A DNA stretch of 64,000 nt from Lichenostomus cassidix (taxonomy: Eukaryota > Chordata > Aves > Passeriformes > Meliphagidae), in assembly GCA_008360975.2 (NCBI GenBank), contig CM039182.1, forward strand, positions 104,997,443 to 105,061,442, in the 5' to 3' direction. The position numbers were made by a program, and so were the translations under genes. Shown here in pieces: positions 13,760-26,100 of this stretch. A model generated the notes under the pieces. The model made no database searches and was not told the DNA's origin. It saw nothing but the letters and a program-made list of their open reading frames with translations. Position 1 is the first letter of the stretch; each line of letters opens with the position of its first letter.

Positions 13760-14108
13760 AGTGGGGTATGCTGCTTTTCCTGAGTTTATTTCCCTGTGCA
13801 AGAAGCTGCTACTGAGTGGTTCTCACACAGAGCCATCAGCATGAGACAGTGCAGTTTTTCCTTTACCACATCAATCTGATATAGTTTGTCTTGTGCTTTG
13901 AGGCAAAGGCTCCCTACCACCTTTGCCAACTATGCTGCTCCCTTACCAGCACTATTAATAGCATAGGGCTTTTTAATTAAAAAAAAACAATAGGTCCCTT
14001 TCCTCATGTTTGGTTGCACTTCTTCATTCCTGCTGCAGCATTTTCTTCATGATAGTGTCTCTAGGCTTCAAGTCAGCTCTTTTCCATCTGGTGAGATCTG
14101 GTTCCTCT
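13760..14108 (-). other. TMEM241: TMEM241 3'UTR (inferred)
   Basis: This is sequence following the TAA on the minus strand down to the first good poly(A) signal. The end is estimated as 10 to 30 nt past the signal, so it is approximate. No other coding potential is apparent. A longer 3'UTR using a signal further left cannot be excluded. Confidence 0.5.
13785..13790 (-). terminator. TMEM241: Poly(A) signal AATAAA for TMEM241
   Basis: AATAAA reads on the minus strand about 320 nt after the stop codon. It is followed 45 to 70 nt further on by a long U-rich tract (a plus-strand A run at 13723-13743), as expected for a downstream element. It is the first canonical signal after the stop codon. Confidence 0.55.
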
Positions 14109-14169
14109 TTATGTGCCTGTCCTTTCAGTGTAAACAAGCAATGCTTCTCCAACTCCACTGATCACAAGG
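14109..14169 (-). CDS. TMEM241: TMEM241 exon 15, C terminus and stop codon
   Basis: This is 61 bp of coding sequence. It completes Cys and reads LVISGVGEALLVYTERTGT, then TAA at 14111-14109. The acceptor is tactttgtttacag. It matches the mammalian C terminus LLLGALGEALLVFSERKSS. The helix runs into a short polar tail. In other SLC35 and VRG4-like transporters this last-helix area carries a GALNK-type motif; GVGEA may be its counterpart, which is inference. Confidence 0.92.
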
Positions 14170-17100
14170 CTGTAAACAAAGTATATCACAAATTAAGCAT
14201 CATACAAGTTCCTCTACCTGATATAAAAAAGGTGTTATTTTATCTAAACACATTTCAACCTGGAGACAGTACCTCAAGTGATTTTTTCATTTGTCTTGAT
14301 AAGAAAATGCTGAAACCCAAAATGTCTTATTTAAATGACATCATCAGAAACTACCTTTCCTGTGTTTTAGGGCTGCTGGTATTCAGCGAAAATGCACAGA
14401 CAGGAATCTAAATACAGAAGGTTGCCCCTAGTAACAAGAATAGCTGCACACCCCTACACTACACAAGAACAGGAAAGAGAGGCAAGAGAGCTTGAACCTC
14501 ATTAGCTTAATGATTCCCTCTTGCAATTTCTGTCCTGCAAACCTGCCACTTGACAACATGAGGAGGAGATGAAAAGCCTAGGTTTTGGGGACAAAGGAAA
14601 TCTGGGAAAACCCTATTACCCTGGGGTGATCCCACTGGTATAATGAGGCCAGCAGAAATTCCTGTTTGCCTCTCCTGGTGAGGAGCCTGGTGAAAGGAGC
14701 TGCCCCAGCCAAAAAGGCACATATGCCCAACCACTTCCTTCCTGTGCTGCTCATGGCACAGTGGTGGCACTGCTCCCCAAGACTCTGCCTAGCAGCAAGG
14801 CAGGATGAATGGTTTTAAAAATACCTTCACTGAAGTATGCTATCAACCTATTTAATCCAGGCAATAGTTAATAATCCCCAAGTCTCGTCTGTTATCTATC
14901 ACAGCTGACAGGAATATGGTAAGATGCCCACTCTTCTCCCCTTTTACAACAGTGCATAGCTAAGTGTACTGACCTTTCATCTTAGCCTCATGGCTTAATT
15001 AGCTTATGAAACAGAAAAGCTCCTTACTGAACTTTATAAACAAAACAAACTTCTGTTAAGTTCATTTCTAAGAGTACTCTCTTTTTTTCCTTGAAAAAAA
15101 AAAGCATGTAAAGCTGAAGGCTCTTTGGTCTAATAGCATTACATTCACTTAAATCTTAGCTTTGGTGAGCTGTTTTAAAAACCACATAATTGCCCTTGTT
15201 CCCGAGAGGAAAAAAAATATTGTATAACAACAGCACAACATCTTACAATTACACAGTAAACAGCCCTGGAAAGTAGGTGCTACAAACAGTCTGTGACAAT
15301 CCACTGGGGAGACAGAATACCATTGGTGTGGAATTACCAACGAGCAGCAAAGGGCTGCAAGGGCTGCAAGCTTTTCAAAAAGGTCTAAACCACTGAGTCT
15401 GGTCACTTGCCATCGTAGCAACTTCTGAGTGCTTTTTCTCTGCAGAGGGTTAACCCCCGAGTCTTATTTCAGCTCCAGTTATAAACACATCCCATGCATT
15501 AATTCCTTTGGAAGCTAAGGTTGGATAATATATCCTTTATCCTAAAGGAAAAAAAACCCAAAACACTACATACAGAAGACCTCAAAGCAACAGAGCCTTA
15601 GAAATTTTTTCTTGCTTCTGTAGATGGGTTGTTTTCCAAAGTTTTAACAGAGACTTTCAAAATAAACCTATCTTGGACGTACCATTTCAGAAATCAGACC
15701 AGCAGTTGTGCACAAAATACAGTAAACTGCCCAGCCTTGTTCTGTAAAAAGATGCCTGCACCTAAAGTGTTCTTTAATATCATATCTCCTACACCAGAAA
15801 AGAATCCCTTTCTGAAGGATTTGAACCCTTGGGTATCCATGTGCCCATACAGTCATAATTACTAGGCAAATGGAAACCATTGTCGTATCTTCAAGCAGAG
15901 TAAAAACCACAGCTAAATACCAGCCCTTGATTTTACCTTCAATTTACCATCTGGTAAATTCTCCAGCTTTTGTTTATATTGGGGTGACAGCTAACTGCAT
16001 TTGCCCATCGTTCAAAAATTAACATATGATATTGTCCATGACCACACTGAAGCAACACTAAAATCCTCGGTGATTAATATTCTCATGAGTGCTTTGCAGC
16101 TGCTATCATCTAACAAAGTATTTTCCAGAGCTTTGCTGATAAGCCAAGGTACTGCCAATGCACAAACACTAACAGAATTAAAATTAAAAATAAATAAAGA
16201 AATGGTTTTCTTTTTGAATTATGACAATCAAAGTGCAACAGTGGCCCAAGGGCTAAAGCAAATTTTCTTTTAAACATGCAGCTGTGTTCATCATTTATAG
16301 AAGTTTCAGTCCATATAGAGCAGGTGGTATGTGTGCAACTATATGGGTCCATGTGCTCCTATTAACAAAGATACACATTAATTTTTAGGGCACTTGTCAG
16401 TGAATACAGACGTATAACCAAAGCCTCCCTCTAGCACACACATGTAACTGTGTTGACTGGTACAAACACATGTAAAACATGCTGAAGAGCAGCAAGTTAA
16501 TGGCCTAGACTAGGAGTGTTGTAGGTGCATTGATATTAGTTAAGTCTCTGACATGCACAGGCTGCATGTATTCCTAGAGCTAAAAAAAATACAAAACTTA
16601 CTTTAGCATTTGAGATCACATGTGCCTAAAATACATATAGGGATGCATATCCACACACAGGTAAATGGGGCAGTCTGAACTGAGGTTCTCCTTTCTGTAA
16701 GGTTCTTATCCCACCTGAAGAAAGGATATGCTAATTCCATTCAGTGCAGAGCTGAATCCTTAGGATGGCAATCAAACTGAATGAATCATGAATCAAGAGG
16801 AAAAAAAGAAGCTTAAAGCTTTTCAAAAGTAAGTTTTTATTTCCATTAATAAACCTGTCCTCAGAGACACAGGCTTAATCCCATATTGAGATGTGATTTG
16901 TATGGCAGAAACATTTAGGAGCATCAGCCATGGTGTCTGATTTTCTTTCACTATACAAACATAGATCAAAAACTGCCTTTGACCAAAGCAGTTCACACAC
17001 CAGATCTTTATTTTACTACCTAAAAAATTCACGTTAGGTGATTTGCAATGTGTGGCCACACCACACACTGAAAGATCCAAATACAGGTTTGGAAAAAGTT

Positions 17101-20100
17101 TATTATAATTTGTTTTAATTTTATAAATTCACATCACAGTGCACAGTGTGTTAGGGAAACTTGAATGCACCCTTTTGGTTAAAAAGATGGTGTCAGCAAA
17201 ACCTTGATTCCTGTGTTTTACTTCCAATACCGCCAGTAAATTGTAGCGTGACTTTGAATGGGTCATTTATTTGCCTATTGCATCCATTTGCCTCACTGTA
17301 AAATGTGCTGAGTGAATTGTGGTGAGTCTTAATGTCCAAAATGTCCACCTTCTCCCACAGAGGCAGAAGAAACACCCTTCTATTACTGTACTGCATCCAT
17401 CATTGCACATCTGGTTCTCCTTACATGCAAAATAATACTGACAGCAATAGAACCTGACATTTAAAAGTATTTCCACATGAAGCACAGTGTGAAAATTCAT
17501 CTTTACTGTTAAGCAAAAAAGTTCATGTAGGCACTTACCAAGAAATTGTTAGTACATTGGCAGTCATGACAAAGAAGAACGGTGATAAGCTAGCAGTGAT
17601 AACCTGTTAAATTGAAAAGAAGGAAAAAACACTTTGTGAACTTGTGATATCACAAATGAAAACTGAAATACTTTTGCTGAAATTTAATTCCCATGTGTGC
17701 AGTCATATTTTTTCTTTTAGTTGGAGAAGATAGTACGACCATCATGCATCACAATTCAGTTTTGACACCTACAGAACCCAGGACGCAGCAGAGGCAGGGC
17801 AGGGGATCCCTTATTACATATCCTAGCTGGCCTGGCCTAGAAACCTGCTGGCTTTTACTTGCTGGCAGCAGACTGGGGAGAGCAGTCAGAACCCAGCTAA
17901 AGCCTTATATTTCTGAAGAGAACGAGAGCTTGAAATGTGTTTATAGGTGCAGAAAAACCAAAGCAAAATTAATGGGGTATAGGACAAAGAAAAACAACTC
18001 AACTTTAGTTGGTTTATATTACAAATCTCTCATTACCCTGAGGTGTCCTGGGCAGAGAAGCTAGTGACAAATGACTTTATACTTTCTGAGTACTGATCCC
18101 AGAAACAGCTAGATCCTGACATACAATGGTTTGTAACAGATCCCTGCCTCAGCAGCTATGGAGCTACCACATCTGCAGCCTGCGTGCAGTTTTGGATGTT
18201 TTGTTGCCAGATGGATAATGTAAAATGGAAAGAGTTCAAAGAACAGTGACACTCATTAGATGGGGGGATTGATTTTCAGTCAACAGTTAGGATAAGCAAT
18301 GCCTGTGGGAAAGGAAGATTTGGTAGTGGTTTACAAATACTTGGGAAACACAAGCACTGAGGAATGAAAGGAACTATTTAGGTTAATACAAAATTGCCAC
18401 ATTTTAAAAGGCAGGTTCTCAATCTGCCTGGAGTGTAATCAGTGCAGGATCCCAAGCAGCAGTGGCAGGTGAAGAAGAGGTGGTTGTGTGCCCTCTCTAC
18501 AGCCCCACTCTATGAGCTGGATGTACAGGGGACAACAATCCAAATGCAGCAGTGAGACAATGCAATGACACAGAAGCAAAGGTGCTCACTGGGGACCACA
18601 CAAGGAGTACATCCTCTGGCCTGTTTGAGGATGTTTTCTACTTTAGGGAGATTCAGGCATGCAGGTGGCTTTTTTCTTCCTAGACATTACCATAACTGTT
18701 CTCCAGTTATACCACACCACGACTGCTCTCCATGTTCCTATAGCCCAAGCCCCTGTCAGAGGAAATGAGGCAGGAGTTGGACTTGATCCAGGCAGGATAC
18801 AACATGACTGCAGACCCACTCTATTCCTGCACAGCAGCCAAATTGCTGGTACCAATACAAACAGAGACACACCTCCTGATACAAACTTCATCTGATTCCA
18901 GTGTTTTCACACTGCCAACCACAAGTGCACAACACAGGCAATGCTGTATAGTTCCAAGCCAACAGAAAAAGTGAGCTCCCACCCCTAGGGAAAATCAAAG
19001 ATATGTATCACCTCTACTGCTACAGCCTTGTATCTATACACATAAGCAAAAGTACACTTAAACATAGGTACCCAAAAGAGATTGACAGAGGACAAGAACA
19101 ACTCACAAACGGAGAATTATGCTTCAAAATTCAAGATCATATAGCAACTTTGCATGTTCAGTGGCCTGTCTAATAGTCATTTGCAGCCAGAGAGAGCTGA
19201 CACCTACTCCAAACAGTGGAAGTTAACCATTCAGGAGCTAAATCTTTCATGCACTTTACCTAAAAATCAGCTGCGAGGCTGAATATCCTTTAGTTCAAAA
19301 GCAGTGCTCTAAAATATATTTGCATCTTCTTCTAGTGGGCTGGATTCTCCCCTTACAAGCTGGGCAGCAGATGCACTGGCCTATAAGGAACCATTTCTCA
19401 TTTGCACTGGTGTGAATGCTTGTGGAATTAACTGTACTGAGCTTATTTTAGGTTAAGGCTAACTTATTACATAAAAATATACAATAGCAATTACTGACCA
19501 TGTAAACAGAAACTAACGAAGGATGGCAGCTGCGGTATGTACAGAGCATTCTTTTCTTGAAGCCCTTCTCCTCAAAGAAGCTGAAGTGCTCTGTTTGAGA
19601 AGTGGCACAAGTTACATTTGTGTCACCCACTCCCTTGCAGAGTCCTGTTTATTAGAAACTTGAGAAGAGGCCAAGAGCAGAGAAATAGGCATTTAAGAAC
19701 CCTCCAAAAACAGGCCCTATGAGAAACAATACACCATTCTACTGCAATCATCCCAAACCTCTGCAAACATGCAGGCTGTAGCCTTTTGGACTACTACAGT
19801 TGAACACTGTTGTATTTTTGAGAAATTATGTAAGAGTGTCTCAGTGCCAAAGACAAACAAAATGTGGATTGGAAGAGCGCATGAAGTAAGTGTGTGTAAG
19901 GAAAGAAAAAACAAGTCACAAACAAACCAAAAGGAAAACACATTGCCAAAATGTCTACCTTTGATTGTTTATCTAAAAGAAGAGTATATTTTAAAATGAA
20001 AAACAAGTTTTCAGAGAAGCTATGTAATTTGTTCCAGGGAAAGAATCTAAATTCTAGGGACACAGTAGAGAAGGTAATTTTCCTTTAAGTGCATTTCAGT

Positions 20101-23100
20101 GTTATCTCAAGTTTTTTAAGTGCACATTTAGTTGGGAAAAAAAAAAGTACCTACACTGTTCTGAATGGCCTTTAAAAAAATAATACAAAACAAAACCAAA
20201 GTCACAACAAGCTAAGTGCAGTAATCTCTCTTTCTTCACTTTAAAGGTCAGAGTTGTCCTCCTAGGCATTCAGATGCTTCAGTAAAGGGAATGAGCTTTC
20301 AAGACAAAAGAAAGGCAAGTTAAAGGGCAAACTAAAGTTAATGATTTCCAAATATATTTTGATGCTGGCTCTTTAAAACTAAGAGGTGGAAAGGAAAATT
20401 TTAATTAGATATACTATGCCTATTTTGAACAAAGCTCCCCAGGATTTTGACATACAGTCACTAATTCTATCAAATTATACAGGCTGGATGGTTGAAGACC
20501 AACTGTTTTAGAAACAGGAATAACTCCTTGGATTCTGCCTACTTTTAAAGGAACTGTGACCAACAGTATTACAAAAGCTACTTTAAAAACATTCATACTC
20601 TGAAATTTTCTTACAAAATTCTGACACAGCTTTCCATGATTAGGAAAAAATTCAAACATAGCCTAACTTAACAAAACATTTCCATGTGAGCTGAAATTTT
20701 TTCTGAGAAATCATTTCAAACCCTTCCTTGCATGAAAAAACAAAACAAAACAAAACAACCTCCCCCTCAAGATTGTTACTTAAAATAAATCACTTGAAGT
20801 TTAATGTGTCATTCCATTGTACTGTGGAAACAAGACCCATTTAAAGGAATATTTTATTAACAGGCAAGATAACTATTGAGCCAGCTTCCCTGTTAGATGT
20901 TTTTCTTGAACATATAATATCAGAAAACTCTGGTTAGTCTGACATGTGGCTTGAAGATAGGAGATGCATCCTAAGGGTTCCTGGTCCTTGACAAAGCAGG
21001 AACTTGGATCCTGGGAGATGGAGGAATGTGGAACTCTGCATTCTTTGCTGTCTTGCCTTCTCCACTGACCAGCTGTGGTTACACCACAGGCTCTAGAGTG
21101 TCCAATCTCCATAATTTCAAACCAGACAGCACTGGCCAGAAAAACGTGTCGTTTGTGACAAAGCTATCATGGATCCCTTTCATTCCTGACTTCATGATCA
21201 CTTCAGAGAAAGATTTTCAAGCTGCAGAAGCTGGGTGTAGATTTTGAATATCTAGCATTTCTGAGTTGTTCAGAAACATGTTGTTTACATAGCCAAGAAC
21301 ACAGATGAGGACATTTTCAAAATTTAGATTCTGATTTAATCTTCCTATCTGGAATGGGAAAATGTGGTGGGGATTTAGTCCTGACATGACTGTGATTTGT
21401 TAATATTACATCTCCACTTGTACATTCCATGTAAAACTATGTTCCCTCTGAAACTTTTAAACTGCTAAAAAGTTAAATGTCATAGTTCTCACTCTAAAGT
21501 GAACACAGAATACTTCACAAAAGTTTTCCTTAGTTTGTGTACACAGAGCCAATCCTTGTAACTTCACTTCCCCAAACTGCCAAAACCTCTGTCCTTACAA
21601 AGATGTGTATTTTTTCCAAAGAGAGTGTTTTGAAACAGCTCATCAAGTTCACTCACTGTTCAAAATAAATCATTCTATTTACCATCGGGTCATCTTCTCA
21701 AAACATCAGGAAAAAGATTCTGATGTATGTAACCTTTGTTTTCATTAAAGCAATATCAAGCTTTTTATAGACATAATATTTGTTTTGCTCCTCTCGTGCA
21801 TGGTTTAACCAGCAGCTGCTAAGATAATCATCAAAAATTGCCAGGGAAGTGGATCACTGTTAATGCTACTGAAAACAGCTACATCAAGATAATCCAGTAC
21901 TACCAAAAAGACAAAAATTACAGCAGGCAAACATCAGTAACAACACATACTTCTTTTTCTTGAGGGAGAGCCACTGAAATAATTTCCCAGATTTCAGAGT
22001 TTTATCTCTTTTGTGCTTACTTCAGAGAAAGCATATGTAACGTGCACAAAATGTTATGCCAGGTACGGAAATATAGTAAAGCCAAACCAAAATCTTCAGG
22101 ATACAAAAAAGGAACAACTAATATTTTAATGCTGAACCAGACAAAATCAAAGTAGCATTAGCTGTTTAATTTAAGGTCAGTTTTGGGGATGATCTATGAC
22201 AGAAATAAAAACTTCCCTGGAAGCTTTGAATTATATTGCCTACTGCAATGACAAAACTGTGTGCAATCATTTCTAGAAGCTCAAAGGCTCTTCACAAACC
22301 ATTTTTATGGTTTACCAAGGTCAGTCTCTGGTTAAAAAAGATACAGCAAATTCTGGCAAAATTCCTCTGACCAACTCTCCTTTAATGTCTCCTCCCCATG
22401 ATATCCATTTAGTCTTATTAATCAATACAATGAAACAAACTGTGAGAGTTTTCAACTTCGTTCTAAGGATAAGCAGTTACCAATTAAAAAGCAAGACAAT
22501 ATGCTGCTTAACCTAAGGGCTTCAGGTGATAATGCAGCCCCTGAAGGAGCACTAAATCCACTGACAAGGAAAGATTTCAAGCAGCCAAACAGTTTTCTCC
22601 AAGAAAAGGTAATGAAGCTTTAGCCTTGAACCACTAAAATAATGGCTCTTTCCAAAGGAAAAAGCAATGCTGTGATCCTGCCTGAAAAAGCTGAGCAGCC
22701 CAAACAAGGAAAAGAAACAATTCAAAATGAAATACATTAGAGGAAAGGGGAAAGCACAACAGGCTCTGCTCTCAAGTCTGCCCATTAGTTTAACACTAAC
22801 TTGAGCACTTCTGCTGCGTTACCTTCAGCCTGACCAAAGTGAAGACGTCCTGAGGGATTTCATCTCCTGACAGACTTAACTGGAGACTGTCAGTCTATGG
22901 AATCAGCAGACAATGCAATGAGTTTGTGCATTACAGCATACTTAGGTGCACATTGCTCAAAGGAGGACTCTGCTTCCTCTAAAACTCTCTAACCCTTCTG
23001 ACACACAAGCTGATCCTTAAAGGATAACCCGGTGATGCTGGTACCATGGCAACAGTGGCACCATGGCAACAATGACAGAGTCAGTAACTTCATGATCCAC

Positions 23101-26100
23101 ACAGCTTTGATGCAGCCATACAGAAGTTTTTTTCAGCTGCTGTAAATTTCTTTGAGAACCTTTATTTCATATTTGCCTAATGTCTGCACTCATCCCCATC
23201 TTCTCTAAAGCATCTTTTTTTCTCAAAGGAGGTTTTGGTCATTCTTTTCTGCTCTTTCTTTATATTTCTTTTTTTTTTTTTTTTTTTTAGCATTATAAAA
23301 GCAATGATGGTGAATTCCAGGGGTGAAGAACACAATTAATTCCATGTATGCTGACTCAAAAGCAATCACTGCTTAAACATGCCTTAGCAGCCAAATGCCT
23401 AATGATAATGATAAAACTTAAATGTAAATTAATCTATCTGATTCTGATAGCAAGTACATTCTGACAAAGCTTAAAATCACCTACACTTTATGTTTAAAAT
23501 ATAGAACATACTAAAAACAGAGGGAGAGGGTAGATCAAACACAATCAGCAACTTGCCCTCTAAAATGTTTTCAAACAAAAGCAGTATGAATGCTTGCCTC
23601 TAGAAAAATCGTCAGATATTTTAGGGTGGTTTTTCTTTTTTACATTACACATACCTAAACCAATAATCTCTGTACTGCAGAGTAGTATTTCTATATATTA
23701 GCTTTTTGACTGCTATAAGAAAGTAGATTTCTTAATCAGCCCTAGTATGTATTTAGAGGGAAGATGATTCTCTGCATTTCCATGGCTAGGTACTCACATG
23801 CAGTTCCAGTATTTAAAAAAGTAGGTATCCATCCTCTACTTTCTATCACTCTTACAAAACTTTTTTTCAGTGCTGTTTTCTAAAAGTTCTTTTTGTTTCC
23901 AGGATTTTTTGATCAACACAACCACGACACCAATCTTCAGCCTATAAAGTTTAGAGTGGTTCTAGTACAGAACTCAACTTTTACAGTACCTCTGCTTATA
24001 TTTAAATATTTCTCTTAAATGTGCCCATCTGTAATCCAGCTACTGTTATTACTTTCAGAGTTCCAGTTCTGTGCTAAGGACACAAAGGGAACAGCCTGCA
24101 CAATTCTTGTACACTGTCCCAAAGTGTGCTTTGCTGATATGGAAACACGATCAATCATGATTCAAACAGGTGTATGCACATGGACCAGACTAAGAGCATC
24201 TGTTCAGGTCAGCTCTGCAAACAAGAGGCACAATCCATGCAGCTGAAGCTTCTGTCAAGTAAGGACAACAAAAGTCATTTAACAAGGGACACGAGAAAGC
24301 TTCTTTATACCAAATAAATTTGATTTTCTTTGAATTTACCAAGAAGCATTCTGCCCTTTCTTGCTATTTCACCAAACTTAAGACTCAACACCTCCTGTTT
24401 CCTGTAAACGCTTCACGCATTATGATGCTTAACTGTACTTTTCCTGTCAAGGAGTCTCTTTTGCTTATATGCTGTCACATTACTGCAAAGGCCTTAAATA
24501 GCTCCTGACATTTAGCCTCTCCCCTGAAACCTCTAAGCTCAGAAGTTGACAGGGCAATGTGATTCATCATCTTGTTCTTATTTTATGAATTATTAAATAT
24601 TTGTGTAATGGAATAAGCATTGCAGTGGCAACAACAACAACTGTAGAGTGTTCTAGCGACTAGGATCACAGACACAAACTGGATTGGACTAAGGTAAGGT
24701 TTAATCAAGATGATGGCAGAGAATTTGGGAGAATTTATGATTCTCCCCTAATGCAGCAAGTCTGCAGCCAATGTGCACATCAGAGAAAAGGACGTATTTG
24801 CATCTTGACCTTAGTTGATACAAAACTTACCTCTCATGGCATGCAGTTTATTAATCTTTCCCCTTCTGTCCTAGAAAAAATTCCATAGAATGTCTATTAC
24901 TGCTAAAATGGTTCAGTCCCTGGAACCTTTTATGAAGCTATGAACCCGTAAAAAACATACACCTCTCTTTAGTTTTACTCAGTCTCAATATTATCTTCTG
25001 TTTGAGACACTGAATTCTACTGGTCAGTAATAGTGTACACTGTGTAAAATAATTACTTTTTCTATCTGATTTGAGGAGTATTGATTTTCAGTTTTGGGCA
25101 GCAGTCAGCTGTACTAACCCTCTGCTGCTGTAAAATAGCACAATAAAATACACTTCATCTTATGTTAAGCTCAGCAAGAGCTAGCCTTCTGACATTCCAA
25201 GTTACTCTTCATCTCACGAAATCATGAAGACAACCCAGATAAAATGACCATGCTTTTTGTTGTCACACTTAAGTGGTGAATTTAACAGCCAACTGGCAGT
25301 TTGCTATGTATATCTGGCACAAAAGGCACTGGCTCCTTGGGAAGGAATGAGTTCAGCATCTGCCTGTGCCTATCTTCTTCCCAAGTGCTAGATGCCCATG
25401 GGTGGGCATCAGCCAGGAACTGCCTTGCAAGAGAGGGTGCACTTCCAAACTCCTCACAGGTGGACCATGACCTCCAGAGCATCTGCTTCATGGTGGCTCA
25501 GCTGGCATCGAGGAGAAAAGAAAAAGCTTGTCCCAGCAGACAGAGTGTTTTTTAGTAATAGGCTGTGATAACTCTTTGTGATTTAGCTACTTTATGTGCA
25601 CCATTTTATCATTCTTACTGAAGTCCAAATTAACCAGGCTGATTCTTTCAATCCCTGATATCTTTCAAAGTACAAGAGATCATAGTTCAAGCACCCAACA
25701 CTTCTGAAAGATAATTTCAACAATGAGGTGACTAAGGCAAAAAAAAACCAAAAAACAAACGGGGTCAAATGCAGATATTACAGGCAACATCAGTGTGTTT
25801 CCAAGCATCACAGAAATGGTATGTCTTTTCAAAAGACACTCAGCCCAAAGCCCTGTGCTTAGGTGTTGCCCAATAGTAGATAACACCTTCACAAAACAGA
25901 CCAGAAGACTGAGGGCAGTAAATGCCCCCTGAGCAACCTGGGAAGACAACAGCAAACAAACAAACATAGGCATCAGGCAAGTGAATACCCACCCAGCTGT
26001 GCACTATGAAGTCACTGCCACAAGTGGATCAAATTACCCAGATGGGGACTAGCCCAAGACTGAGCACATCTGGAGCCCTTTGTTGTACACGGGGTGTTGA

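Noticed and set aside
21800..21870. Minus-strand frame with FDDYLSSC, considered for exon 14
   Set aside because: It does not carry the ITA-LS start and the phase does not fit; the segment at 17539-17603 does.
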